64,000 nt of DNA from Chryseobacterium glaciei (lineage in GTDB: Bacteria > Bacteroidota > Bacteroidia > Flavobacteriales > Weeksellaceae): NCBI RefSeq assembly GCF_001648155.1, contig NZ_CP015199.1, positions 2,304,501 through 2,368,500 on the forward strand. The letters run 5' to 3'. Positions 43,838 through 52,733 of the stretch are shown here, one piece after another. Within the stretch, counting starts at the first letter, position 1, and every line of letters starts with the position of its first letter. The position numbers and the translations under genes are program-made. The notes under the pieces were generated by a model. The model worked only from the letters and a program-made list of their open reading frames with translations, was not told where the DNA came from and made no database searches.

Positions 43838-44719
43838 TTATTCTTTTTCCCAATGAGCTTCTGTTCCCTGAGGAGCAGCTCCACCCTGAGCTGGTGTCAC
43901 TGGCGGTTGCTCTTGATTGATGTGATATACATACGCTGCAATCTTCTCAATCTCGGCTCCGGAAACTTCACCGTTTTTACCGAATGCTCTCATCGCAGGG
44001 TTTGTAGGAGAACCATTCCAGTCCATATGGAAAACGTTTTTAAATAAAGTTTTCTCTGGCTGGTTGATCCAGTAGTTATCCGTCAAGTTTGGACCGATAC
44101 CACCACTACCATCTTCCTTGTGACATGATGCACAGTTGGTTTTGAAAAGCTCTTTACCGTCTGCAATATTATCAGCAGAATATTTTGCTGTTTCAATAGT
44201 TACAGGAGGCTGATTTTTTTCGTATTCTGCAATACTTGCAATCTGCTCTTTATATTCTTTTTCATACTCACTTAATGGGTGAGCGAAATCTGTGAAAGAG
44301 AATGCGCATATATAAACAATACAAAAAGCAGTCCCAAAATAGAATAAACCTACCCACCATTTTGGTAATTGGTTATCCAATTCCATGATTCCGTCGAAAC
44401 CGTGGTCAATAAGGATATCTTTTTCTTCTGTAGCAGATTGTTTTTTGAATGCACTTTCATACATTCTCTTTAAGAAAGGAACTTTCTTTTCTGCTAAATA
44501 TGCTGCTTTTTCTTCTGCAGATAATTTTTTGAATTTATTATTTTCAATTAAATCTCCGATCGAACTGTGGATATAAGCCAAAATAGCGCCTATCACAACA
44601 GTACCCCAGAAATATGGTGAAGCTAAAAACGTGTAGCTCTGTACAAACAAATAATAAAAAACTATTAGAAGTCCAATTATTATTAAAATGTTTACAACAA
44701 CCGGTGTCCTTTGTTTCAT
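43838..44719 (-). CDS. ccoP: cbb3 oxidase subunit CcoP (single heme c)
   Basis: 293 residues. Hydrophobic segments at about 9-28, 33-50 and 121-143 anchor it. The cbb3 N-terminal domain includes the segment DHGFDGIMELDNQLPKWWVG. The cytochrome c domain has one CxxCH (CASCH near 195) and a Met ligand candidate near MRAFG. Classical proteobacterial CcoP has two heme c sites; only one is present here, which is common in Bacteroidota. It receives electrons from periplasmic cytochromes. Gaps to ccoQ and ccoNO are 10 and 18 bases. Confidence 0.9.
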   Translation of the reverse strand: MKQRTPVVVNILIIIGLLIVFYYLFVQSYTFLASPYFWGTVVIGAILAYIHSSIGDLIENNKFKKLSAEEKAAYLAEKKVPFLKRMYESAFKKQSATEEKDILIDHGFDGIMELDNQLPKWWVGLFYFGTAFCIVYICAFSFTDFAHPLSEYEKEYKEQIASIAEYEKNQPPVTIETAKYSADNIADGKELFKTNCASCHKEDGSGGIGPNLTDNYWINQPEKTLFKNVFHMDWNGSPTNPAMRAFGKNGEVSGAEIEKIAAYVYHINQEQPPVTPAQGGAAPQGTEAHWEKE

Positions 44720-44729
44720 AATAAATAGT

Positions 44730-44927
44730 TTAATTTTTTAAATTAAAATCGTCTCCATCATCCCCCAGTGGAGCTTCTTCTTCTTCCTTATAATATTTTT
44801 TAGGTCTGCTAAAAACATATATGATTAAGGCTACGAAGAACATCATAAAGAATATCAGTGCCAATGTTTGATACAAGCCTGCATTTTCGGTATTGGATAA
44901 TATATCTTTAAAGTTCTGAGGAATCAT
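44730..44927 (-). CDS. ccoQ: cbb3 oxidase subunit CcoQ (FixQ-like)
   Basis: 65 residues. One transmembrane helix (about 20-39, TLALIFFMMFFVALIIYVF) is followed by the basic patch SRPKKYYKE, typical of CcoQ, and an acidic tail. This small subunit stabilises the oxidase core. The context between ccoNO and ccoP settles the identity. Confidence 0.87.
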   Translation of the reverse strand: MIPQNFKDILSNTENAGLYQTLALIFFMMFFVALIIYVFSRPKKYYKEEEEAPLGDDGDDFNLKN

Positions 44928-44945
44928 TTTTGAAGCTTTTAATGT

Positions 44946-47207
44946 TTAGTTATTACTTGCTGTTTTTATTTCCGTTGTTTTGATATCAGTTCCTAATCTT
45001 TGTAGGTAAGAGATAAGAGCTACAATCTCTTTTTTCTCTAATTCTCCTTTAGGTCTCTTAGCATAAGCGTCTTTCAAGTCGGCTGCTTCAGAGAAGATAT
45101 CTTTTACAATTTTCGAAGCCTGGTTGTCTGCCCATGCATTAGCAGAATCTATCTGAGGTTTTGTATATGGTACATCGAAAGTATTTTTCATTAGTAACAT
45201 TTTATCAACCATTTTAGATCTGTCTAAGTTTGTTGCAATTAACCAAGGGTAACGAGGCATGATAGAACCTGCAGATGTAGATCTTGGGTTATACATGTGT
45301 TTGTAGTGCCAAGAACTTGGGTTTTTACCTCCTTCTCTATGTAAATCTGGTCCTGTTCTTTTTGATCCCCATAAGAATGGTCTGTCATATACGAACTCTC
45401 CAGCTTTTGAATACTGTCCGTTTTTACCGTTGAATCTCGTGATCTCATCTCTGAATGGTCTTACCATCTGAGAGTGACAAGCATTACATCCTTCACGGAT
45501 ATAAAGATCTCTACCTTCTAATTCAAGTGGTGAATATGGTTTTACTGCTGAAATCGTTGGTACACTTTTCTTAAGAGATAGTGTAGGGATGATTTCCACA
45601 GAACTACCAATAGATATTGTTAAGAAAGATAAGATTCCTAATAATACAGGAGTTCTTTCCAACCAAAGGTGAGTACCTTCTCCTTCTTTTCTGTTTTTTC
45701 CGATGTTTGCCAAAGCAGGAGCTTCTGCAGGAACTTCTTTTTGGAATGATCCTTTTCTTACAGTAGCTACAACGTTAACGATCATTAAGATGGCTCCAGA
45801 GATGTAGAATAATCCTCCTACGAATCTCATTTTGAAGTAAGGAATGATCGCTGTAACTGTATCCAACCAGTTTTTATACATCAAAGTTCCGTCCGGATTA
45901 AATTGTTTCCACATTAACCCTTGAGTAAATCCTGAGATATACATTGGTACAGCATAGAAAATGATTCCTAAGGTACCTAACCAGAAGTGCCAGTTAGCTA
46001 ATTTTACTGAGTATATTTTTGTTCTCCACAAGATTGGTACTAAATAATAGATAACCCCGAATGCCATGAAACCATTCCATCCAAGAGCTCCTAAGTGTAC
46101 GTGACCGATAACCCAGTCAGTAAAGTGACCAATTTTGTTGATATTTTTTGTTGCTAAAAGCGGTCCTTCAAATGTTGCCATACCATAACAAGTAACTGCA
46201 ACTACGAAGAATTTCAAGATAGGATTTTCTCTTACCTTATCCCAAGCTCCTCTTAATGTAAGAAGCCCGTTCAGCATTCCTCCCCAAGATGGTGCAATAA
46301 GCATAATTGAGAAACCTGTTCCCACTGCCTGAGCCCAAGCCGGAAGTGCTGTATACTGAAGGTGGTGAGGACCAGCCCAGATATATACGAAAATTAATGA
46401 CCAGAAGTGAATAATAGACAGTTTGTATGAGAAAACCGGTCTGTCAGCAGCTTTTGGTAAGAAGTAATACATCAAACCTAAAACCGGAGTTGTCAATACG
46501 AATGCTACTGCATTGTGACCATACCACCATTGTACGATAGCATCTTTTACCCCAGCATATGCTGAATAAGATTTCCAACCGGTGAAAGATAATGGAACTT
46601 CTAAGTTGTTAAAAATGTGAAGCATTGCCACTGCGATCCAAGTACCGATATAGAACCAGATGGCTACATAAAGGTGTCTTACTCTTCTCTTCGCAATTGT
46701 TAAGAACATGTTTGCTCCGAAAATGATCCATGAGAATGCAATTAATATGTCAATTGGCCATTCATGTTCTGCGTACTCTTTAGAGGTATTGATCCCCATA
46801 AAGAAAGTAACGAACGTAGCAACAATCATAAATTGCCAAGTCCAGAAATGTAACCAAGACAATGTATCGCTGTACATTCTTGTTTTTAATAGTCTTTGTA
46901 ATGAGTAATAAATACCGGTATAAACGATATTACATACGAATGCAAAGATTACGGTGTTGGTGTGCAACATCCTGATTCTACCAAAACCAAACGCCCCATG
47001 TGTGTTTATTAAGCCTTGGATGTTCCCACTCTTCAAACTCTGAATCGTAGTATCATCTGTTCCGAATAAAAATTCAGGAAGTTCCGGGTAGAAAAGCATT
47101 AACGCTGCCGTAAGCCCAAACAAGAACCCAATAAGCCCAAAAACTATGGTCGCGTAAAGGAATGCCCGAACAATACTGTTGTCATAACTAAACTTTTGTG
47201 TCTCCAT
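44946..47207 (-). CDS. ccoNO: Fused cbb3 oxidase catalytic subunits CcoN-CcoO
   Basis: 753 residues. Residues 1 to about 500 are CcoN, with 12 or so helices and the heme/copper His ligands in FGRIRMLHTN, WWYGHNAVAFVL, AGPHHLQYTALP and IGHVHLGALGWNG. A linker rich in Ala, Pro and charged residues leads to CcoO, with one helix (about 535-555) and the heme c motif CNACH near 590 in REGCNACHSQMVRPF, the cbb3-specific block. It reduces O2 to water in the inner membrane with high affinity. The fusion is the Bacteroidota form. The gene starts 5 bases after ccoS. Confidence 0.95.
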   Translation of the reverse strand: METQKFSYDNSIVRAFLYATIVFGLIGFLFGLTAALMLFYPELPEFLFGTDDTTIQSLKSGNIQGLINTHGAFGFGRIRMLHTNTVIFAFVCNIVYTGIYYSLQRLLKTRMYSDTLSWLHFWTWQFMIVATFVTFFMGINTSKEYAEHEWPIDILIAFSWIIFGANMFLTIAKRRVRHLYVAIWFYIGTWIAVAMLHIFNNLEVPLSFTGWKSYSAYAGVKDAIVQWWYGHNAVAFVLTTPVLGLMYYFLPKAADRPVFSYKLSIIHFWSLIFVYIWAGPHHLQYTALPAWAQAVGTGFSIMLIAPSWGGMLNGLLTLRGAWDKVRENPILKFFVVAVTCYGMATFEGPLLATKNINKIGHFTDWVIGHVHLGALGWNGFMAFGVIYYLVPILWRTKIYSVKLANWHFWLGTLGIIFYAVPMYISGFTQGLMWKQFNPDGTLMYKNWLDTVTAIIPYFKMRFVGGLFYISGAILMIVNVVATVRKGSFQKEVPAEAPALANIGKNRKEGEGTHLWLERTPVLLGILSFLTISIGSSVEIIPTLSLKKSVPTISAVKPYSPLELEGRDLYIREGCNACHSQMVRPFRDEITRFNGKNGQYSKAGEFVYDRPFLWGSKRTGPDLHREGGKNPSSWHYKHMYNPRSTSAGSIMPRYPWLIATNLDRSKMVDKMLLMKNTFDVPYTKPQIDSANAWADNQASKIVKDIFSEAADLKDAYAKRPKGELEKKEIVALISYLQRLGTDIKTTEIKTASNN

Positions 47208-47212
47208 ATCAA

Positions 47213-47437
47213 CTATTCACTTTTTTCTTCAATTTTATTATTTTCTCCTATTTCTTTCTTGTTGGGTTTATTGCCATCATCTTCTTTTTCCTTGATTTCG
47301 CCTGAGTCAAAGAGGATTCGTACTGCCGGAGATTCATCATCTTCGAACTGTCCTTTCCTTGCATTGACTATAAAAACGACCAAGAAAATTGCAGCCAAAG
47401 AAACACTGCAGAGGATCATTAAATATAGAATATCCAT
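47213..47437 (-). CDS. ccoS: cbb3 oxidase assembly protein CcoS
   Basis: 74 residues. One transmembrane helix (about 3-25, ILYLMILCSVSLAAIFLVVFIV) and the conserved KGQFEDDESPAVRIL after it identify the family, which is needed to insert copper or heme into the oxidase. The acidic and basic C-terminal tail is variable. It is the first short gene before ccoNO. Confidence 0.9.
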   Translation of the reverse strand: MDILYLMILCSVSLAAIFLVVFIVNARKGQFEDDESPAVRILFDSGEIKEKEDDGNKPNKKEIGENNKIEEKSE

Positions 47438-47444
47438 TTGACAA

Positions 47445-47452
47445 CAAAATTA
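47445..47452 (-). promoter_or_regulatory. -7 box immediately upstream of ccoS
   Basis: TAATTTTG on the minus strand, 7 bases from the ATG. A second box, TAAATTTG, lies at 47469-47476. Either could start the ccoS-ccoNO-ccoQ-ccoP transcript separately from ccoI. Confidence 0.4.
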
Positions 47453-47546
47453 ACCTATTTTCAGGGCTCAAATTTAGTGAAAAATAATGATATTAATCAC
47501 GAAATAGCCACACTTGCTAATTTAAAATCAGTCTAAATAAGGGCTT

Positions 47547-49931
47547 TTAAGCGTGTTTTTTGAAATACTTTCTTCCAAGTATCCATGTTGAAACAGTTGT
47601 GAATGTAACTACAGTGATGGAGCTTGCAGGCATTATCAGTGCTGCAAAAAGCGGATGCATGTGGCCTGTAACGGCATAGCTTAATCCAACAATATTGTAT
47701 AGAAAACTAATTATGAATGTCATTTTTACAATAGTGATCGAGCCTTTACAAACGTTTAAGTAGTTGTCTAGAGTTACCACTTTGTCACCGTTCATAATGA
47801 CATCTGAAGACGGAGTAAAGCTATTGGTGTCATCGGCAATTGCGATTCCTACATTGCTTTGTTTAAGGGCTCCGGCGTCATTTAGACCATCTCCAAGCAT
47901 GGCAACTTTTAAGTTTTTGTCTTGAAGATTTTTGATATAATTAAGTTTGTCTTCCGGGCTTTGATTGAAAGCCATGGCCTGACAATTTGGAATTAATTCT
48001 TTTAATTGATTTTCTTCTGAAGAGTTGTCTCCACTCAGAATATAAATTTTGTAGTTTGTTAATTTTTTAAATAAGTCTTTAAGTTTGGCACGATACTCAT
48101 TTTTAAAGATGAATTTTCCTAAAAACTCATCATTTTTACTGATATAAACAGCCGTTTCAAGATTTTTTGATTCCTGATTATTATAACGTGCAGAACCAAT
48201 CTTATAGATATTCCCTCTTACATTGGCTTCGTAGCCTTTTCCTGAGATTTCCTGAAAACTTTCAACAGGGAAATATTCATCCTTAGATTCAATGAATTCG
48301 TATAAAGATTTTGAAAGCGGATGGTTTGAATTTTTTAATAAAGTTTTGATATTCAATAAATCAAATTCCTGAATTTCAGGACCATCATATTTGATGTTTG
48401 ATTTTTTTCTGTGGGTAATTGTTCCGGTTTTATCAAAAACAATGGTATTGATCTTCGCAATTTTTTCAATCGTTAACGTGTCTTTTACATAGAATTTATT
48501 TCTACCTAAAATCCTCATAATGTGACCGAAAGTAAACGGAGCAGACAATGCAAGCGCACACGGACAAGCAATAATTAAAATAGCAGAAACAACCTGGAAC
48601 ATAGTATTTAAATCAATAAAATACCAATAAGTTCCTGCAACTAATGCGATACCTAAAATGATGAATGTGAAATATTTACTAACGTTATTTGTCAGCGTAT
48701 CAAGTCCTGTTTCGTGCTTTTTAAAAGCTTCTTTATTCCAAAGTTGAGTTAAGTAACTTTGATCAACATTTTTGATAACTTCCAGTTCTAAAGAAGATCC
48801 AATCTGTTTTCCTCCCGCGAAAATTTTATCTCCGGGTTGTTTGCTGATACTTTCACTTTCTCCTGTAATAAAACTGTTGTCGATATTTCCTTCTCCGTTG
48901 ATCAGAATTCCGTCAACAGGGATGATTTCTTGGTTTCTAACTAAAATTCTATCACCAACTTTTATTTCAGACAATAAAATATTATCCTGCTTTCCTTCAA
49001 AATCAACTTTCGTTACGGCAATCGGGTAGAAAGATTTATAGTCCCTATCATATGAAAGAGCACTGTACGTTCTTTTTTGGAAAATTTTCCCGAGAAGCAT
49101 AAAGAATAAAAGTCCACAAAGGGTATCGAAATATCCTGGGCCATAATCTGTTACCACTTCATAAATACTTCTTCCGTATAGAACAAAAATTCCTAAAACG
49201 ATCGGAACATCAATGTTGACGATCTTGTTTTTTAATCCATACCAAGCAGATTTATAATAATCCGAAGCCGAGTAAAATACAACAGGAGTCGCCAGAAGGA
49301 ATATCAAGGTTCTGAATAAACCTTTGTAATGCTCCATCCAATAATCTTCACCTCCGATATATTCAGGGAAGGCAAGGAACATTCCGTTACCAAAAGCGAA
49401 GGCTGCAATGGCAAATTTTATCAGTAAAGATTTGTCGAGATGATCTTCGTTTTTATCAGCGGTTTCAAGACTGATAACCGGTTTGTATCCTAAATTGGTT
49501 AAAAATTTTGCTAGTTCGCTTAATTTTAAGTCGTTATGATTGAATGAAACCTGTAAGGTCTTTCTTGTGAAATTAACCTGAGAATACTTAATATTTTCAT
49601 TTAATGTATGAAGACTTTCTAATAGCCAAATGCAAGAAGAACAATGTATTACAGGGACTTTGAACGTGATCAAGCTGGTGTTTCCTTCTGAGAAATCAGT
49701 AACCTTATCAAAGATTTCCGGAGTATCTAAATAATCAAACTGCGAAGAATTCTCATCACTTGGACGAATTCCTGCCGTCTTATTTAATTCGTAAAAATTA
49801 CTTAAATTATTGGTATTCAGAATTTCGTAGACAGATTTACAACCGTTGCAACAGAAGATCCTTTCATCAAAAAGAATTCTTTCCTTTTCTATACCTTGTC
49901 CGCAATGAAAACAGTTCTCGCTCACCTCCAT
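47547..49931 (-). CDS. ccoI: Copper-translocating P-type ATPase CcoI (FixI)
   Basis: 794 residues. The N-terminus has a metal-binding Cys cluster (CFHCGQGIE and CCNGCKSVY) and a heavy-metal domain with CSSC near 97. The P1B ATPase core follows: TGES, the transport motif CPC in IIACPCALALS, the phosphorylation site DKTGT, and GDGLNDAGAL. FixI-type enzymes export copper to the periplasm for the cbb3 oxidase, which fits the cluster. It precedes ccoS by 109 bases and is divergent from the Crp/Fnr regulator. Confidence 0.93.
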   Translation of the reverse strand: MEVSENCFHCGQGIEKERILFDERIFCCNGCKSVYEILNTNNLSNFYELNKTAGIRPSDENSSQFDYLDTPEIFDKVTDFSEGNTSLITFKVPVIHCSSCIWLLESLHTLNENIKYSQVNFTRKTLQVSFNHNDLKLSELAKFLTNLGYKPVISLETADKNEDHLDKSLLIKFAIAAFAFGNGMFLAFPEYIGGEDYWMEHYKGLFRTLIFLLATPVVFYSASDYYKSAWYGLKNKIVNIDVPIVLGIFVLYGRSIYEVVTDYGPGYFDTLCGLLFFMLLGKIFQKRTYSALSYDRDYKSFYPIAVTKVDFEGKQDNILLSEIKVGDRILVRNQEIIPVDGILINGEGNIDNSFITGESESISKQPGDKIFAGGKQIGSSLELEVIKNVDQSYLTQLWNKEAFKKHETGLDTLTNNVSKYFTFIILGIALVAGTYWYFIDLNTMFQVVSAILIIACPCALALSAPFTFGHIMRILGRNKFYVKDTLTIEKIAKINTIVFDKTGTITHRKKSNIKYDGPEIQEFDLLNIKTLLKNSNHPLSKSLYEFIESKDEYFPVESFQEISGKGYEANVRGNIYKIGSARYNNQESKNLETAVYISKNDEFLGKFIFKNEYRAKLKDLFKKLTNYKIYILSGDNSSEENQLKELIPNCQAMAFNQSPEDKLNYIKNLQDKNLKVAMLGDGLNDAGALKQSNVGIAIADDTNSFTPSSDVIMNGDKVVTLDNYLNVCKGSITIVKMTFIISFLYNIVGLSYAVTGHMHPLFAALIMPASSITVVTFTTVSTWILGRKYFKKHA

Positions 49932-49945
49932 AAATTATTGACTTA

Positions 49946-49953
49946 CAAAATTA
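49946..49953 (-). promoter_or_regulatory. -7 box of ccoI
   Basis: TAATTTTG on the minus strand, 14 bases before the ATG. It overlaps the region between the divergent ccoI and regulator genes. Confidence 0.4.
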
Positions 49954-49965
49954 TAACATTTTTTT

Positions 49966-49996
49966 TTGTTTATCGTTTTAAAATGTGCTATTTTTG
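49966..49996 (+). promoter_or_regulatory. Promoter of the Crp/Fnr regulator gene
   Basis: TTG (49966-49968), 20 bp, TATTTTTG (49989-49996), a complete consensus match. Transcription would start near 50002, which favours translation from the second ATG (50015). Confidence 0.6.
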
Positions 49997-50014
49997 TGAT
50001 AAATGTCATATAAA

Positions 50015-50728
50015 ATGTCGCAGGAACAACAGATTGCAATTGAAGAGAGGTTCGCCAGAGTTTTTAATGATAAATCATTCAAGGAAAGACTTACTAGTGC
50101 AGATTTTGAGAAGTATATCAGCGCCAAAAAGAGGTTGAGTTTTCAAAAGCACGATACCATTTTCGAAGATGGGGAAACTCCAAAAGGAGTCTACTTTTTA
50201 GATAAAGGTGCTGCTAAGCTTTCCAAATCGGGAGCTTTCGGGAAAGACCAGATTTTGAGATTTATTAAAGAAGGTGATATCATCGGCTACCGATCTTTGC
50301 TTTGTGGAGAAAATTTTCAAGCCAAAGCAGAAGCAATGACAGATATTGAATGTATTTTTCTTCCTGCCGAAGTTTTTATGTATCTTCTGGAGGTAGATCC
50401 TCAATTGTCTTTCGTAATGCTTCAAAAAATTTCTTATGAGTTGGGAGAGTCTTCCAACACCATCACTTTCTTAGCGCAAAAAACGGTAAGAGAGAGGTTG
50501 GCTGAAATTCTGATTCTATTGGAACAGAAATTAGGCGTTGATCCTGAAGGGTTCATCAAGATTTCTTTAACTAGAGAAGAAATAGCAAACATTATCGGAA
50601 CCGCTACTGAAAGCGCGATCCGTCTTATCTCTGAATTTAAAGGAGACAGTCTCATCGAAGTAGACGGAAGAAATATCAAAATTCTGAATCACGATAAATT
50701 AATGAAACTAGGACACGTAGTTTTATAA
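50015..50728 (+). CDS. Crp/Fnr family transcriptional regulator
   Basis: About 237 residues from MSQEQQIAIEERFARVF; an ATG 12 bases upstream is also open but would coincide with the predicted transcription start. The cyclic-nucleotide-binding-like domain spans about 40-150 (FQKHDTIFEDGETPKGVYFLDKG, FIKEGDIIGYRSLL), and the C-terminal winged helix (150-230) has the recognition helix in LTREEIANIIGTATESAIRLISEFK. The cysteines that hold an Fe-S cluster in FNR are absent. Divergent placement next to ccoI suggests control of the oxidase genes. Confidence 0.88.
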   Translation: MSQEQQIAIEERFARVFNDKSFKERLTSADFEKYISAKKRLSFQKHDTIFEDGETPKGVYFLDKGAAKLSKSGAFGKDQILRFIKEGDIIGYRSLLCGENFQAKAEAMTDIECIFLPAEVFMYLLEVDPQLSFVMLQKISYELGESSNTITFLAQKTVRERLAEILILLEQKLGVDPEGFIKISLTREEIANIIGTATESAIRLISEFKGDSLIEVDGRNIKILNHDKLMKLGHVVL

Positions 50729-50745
50729 ATCATACAAAAAAACTT

Positions 50746-50767
50746 AAGTCGGCGGAAGCCGACTTTT
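50746..50767 (+). terminator. Terminator of the Crp/Fnr gene
   Basis: AAGTCGGC, loop GGAA, GCCGACTT, followed by TTT. Confidence 0.9.
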
Positions 50768-50791
50768 TAACTTTTAAAAAATAGATAAATT

Positions 50792-51607
50792 ATGTCTGTT
50801 CACTCTGAAATTAAAAAAGTTACGACTGAAACCTTGCGTAAAATGAAATTCGACAAGGAGAAAATAACGATGCTTACTGCATATGATTTTACCACAGCTA
50901 AAATGGTAGATGCAGGTGGAATTGATGCTGTTTTGATAGGAGATTCTGCAGCAAATGTAATGGCGGGTTTTGAAACGACGTTGCCGATTACTTTAGATCA
51001 GATGATTTACCATGCCCAGAGTGTTGTTCGTGGAACAAACAGAGCGTTGGTAGTGGCAGACTTACCTTTCGGAACCTATCAGAGTAATCCTGAAAAAGCG
51101 TTGGAATCTGCAGTGAGAATGATGAAAGAAGGCGGGGCTCACGCTGTAAAAATCGAAGGAGGAAAAGAGATATCAAAATCTATCAAAAAAATTATCAACG
51201 CAGGGATTCCTGTGATGGGACATTTAGGATTGACGCCTCAGTCAATTTATAAATTTGGAACGTATAAAGTAAGAGCTAAAGATGAAGCTGAAGCTGAAAA
51301 GCTAATTGCTGATGCGCAACTTTTGGAAGAATTAGGATGTTTTGCTATTGTTTTAGAGAAAATCCCAGCTGATTTGGCTAAAAAAGTAAGTGAAAGCATT
51401 ACCATTCCAACAATTGGAATCGGAGCTGGACCAGATTGTGACGGACAAGTTTTGGTATATCACGATATGGTTGGAATGAACCAAGGTTTTAGTCCAAAAT
51501 TCTTAAGAAGGTATCTTGACCTTTATACTGAAATTACAGGAGCGGTTGCTCAATATGTGAAAGACGTGAAAAACGTTGATTTTCCAAACGAAACAGAAAG
51601 TTATTAA
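50792..51607 (+). CDS. panB: 3-methyl-2-oxobutanoate hydroxymethyltransferase
   Basis: A 271-residue cytosolic enzyme that makes ketopantoate from 2-oxoisovalerate and methylene-tetrahydrofolate in pantothenate synthesis. Blocks: [32 protein letters not shown] (metal and substrate site), [20 protein letters not shown], the catalytic Glu in AIVLEKIPA, and [19 protein letters not shown]. Length is normal. The stop overlaps the next ATG by one base (TAATG). panC is not in the window. Confidence 0.97.
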   Translation: MSVHSEIKKVTTETLRKMKFDKEKITMLTAYDFTTAKMVDAGGIDAVLIGDSAANVMAGFETTLPITLDQMIYHAQSVVRGTNRALVVADLPFGTYQSNPEKALESAVRMMKEGGAHAVKIEGGKEISKSIKKIINAGIPVMGHLGLTPQSIYKFGTYKVRAKDEAEAEKLIADAQLLEELGCFAIVLEKIPADLAKKVSESITIPTIGIGAGPDCDGQVLVYHDMVGMNQGFSPKFLRRYLDLYTEITGAVAQYVKDVKNVDFPNETESY

Positions 51608-51933
51608 TGAATCAAAATCTTCAAACTGCTCAGGGAGCGATTTCAATTTTGGCCGTTGTTTGTCTTGCAATCGGATGGTTCAATTTATTTTCTCCTGAAG
51701 TTAACGCAATTCTTTCCAAAAGAATATTTTATATCGTTGTTGGTATAAGTTTTATTTTGCAGGCTCCATTATTGGTGAACAGAAATTTTGTTTATCCGAT
51801 GTATATTGCGGCAGCGCTTTGTATCATTGGTGCTTTTCTGCCTTATGATTCAAGAATTTCCGGAATGAAGACTTTGGGACTTTTAGCCGGAGTTATTATT
51901 TCGTTTTCCAACAGACCAAATTTCCGAAAATAA
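51607..51933 (+). CDS. Small membrane protein coupled to panB
   Basis: 108 residues with three or four short hydrophobic helices (about 10-28, 36-56, 58-76, 86-102). It begins [22 protein letters not shown] do not recognise a family. It is translationally coupled to panB and followed after 3 bases by the pseudouridine synthase gene, so all three share a transcript. Confidence 0.68.
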   Translation: MNQNLQTAQGAISILAVVCLAIGWFNLFSPEVNAILSKRIFYIVVGISFILQAPLLVNRNFVYPMYIAAALCIIGAFLPYDSRISGMKTLGLLAGVIISFSNRPNFRK

Positions 51934-51936
51934 TAC

Positions 51937-52614
51937 ATGGAGGAGCAGATTGTATATGAAGACAACCATCTTTTGGTTATTAATAAAAAAGTCGGACAGC
52001 TTGTACAAGGTGATAAAACCGGCGATGAATCTTTATTAGACTCAATCAAAAATTTTATAAAAATAAGAGATGCTAAACCGGGAAATGTTTTTCTCGGTTT
52101 GGTTCATCGTATCGACAGACCGACTTCTGGGTTAGTGATTTATGCTAAAACTTCCAAAGCGCTTTCCCGTTTGACCCAAATGGTTAAAAATAGGGAAGTC
52201 AAAAAAACGTACTGGGCGGTTGTTGCTAAAGAAATGATTCCGCAAAGTCAACGATTGGTTCATTATTTACAGAAAAACGAAAAAAATAATAAAGCCATTG
52301 TCTTCACAAAAGTAACGGACGGAGCAAAAGAAGCAATTCTTACGTATCATGTTATTAAACAGTTAGATAATTATCTTTTGCTTGAAATTGATCTTGAAAC
52401 AGGAAGACATCATCAAATTCGTGCTCAGTTATCTAAAAGTGGAGTTCCTATTAAAGGAGATTTAAAATACGGCGCACCTCGCTCCAATCCCGATGGAGGA
52501 ATAAATCTTCACGCAAGAAAACTAGAATTTATACACCCTGTTACCAAAGAAAATATTGAAATTATAGCTCCTGTTCCACAAAATGATGCAATCTGGAGAG
52601 CTTGTGAAGAATAG
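51937..52614 (+). CDS. RluA-family pseudouridine synthase
   Basis: 225 residues, a catalytic domain without an S4 RNA-binding domain. The active-site motif is HRIDRPTSGLVIYAKT, with the catalytic Asp near residue 57. Further family signs are KTYWAVV (motif near the substrate base), GRHHQIRAQLSKSGVPIKGDLKYG and INLHARKLEFIHPVT. It converts a uridine in rRNA or tRNA to pseudouridine; the exact site is not predictable. It is the third gene of the panB transcript. Confidence 0.92.
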   Translation: MEEQIVYEDNHLLVINKKVGQLVQGDKTGDESLLDSIKNFIKIRDAKPGNVFLGLVHRIDRPTSGLVIYAKTSKALSRLTQMVKNREVKKTYWAVVAKEMIPQSQRLVHYLQKNEKNNKAIVFTKVTDGAKEAILTYHVIKQLDNYLLLEIDLETGRHHQIRAQLSKSGVPIKGDLKYGAPRSNPDGGINLHARKLEFIHPVTKENIEIIAPVPQNDAIWRACEE

Positions 52615-52733
52615 GAAATTATTCTTTAAAAATTAAATTCCGTAGAAATACTTACTTTAAAATAGTGGTTTCACTGTATTTGATTTGATTTTTAAGAAAT
52701 AGCTTTATGCTATCAATTTTAAAGATCAATATC

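Noticed and set aside
50015..50728. Oxygen-sensing FNR with an Fe-S cluster
   Set aside because: Only two cysteines are present, neither in the N-terminal cluster arrangement.
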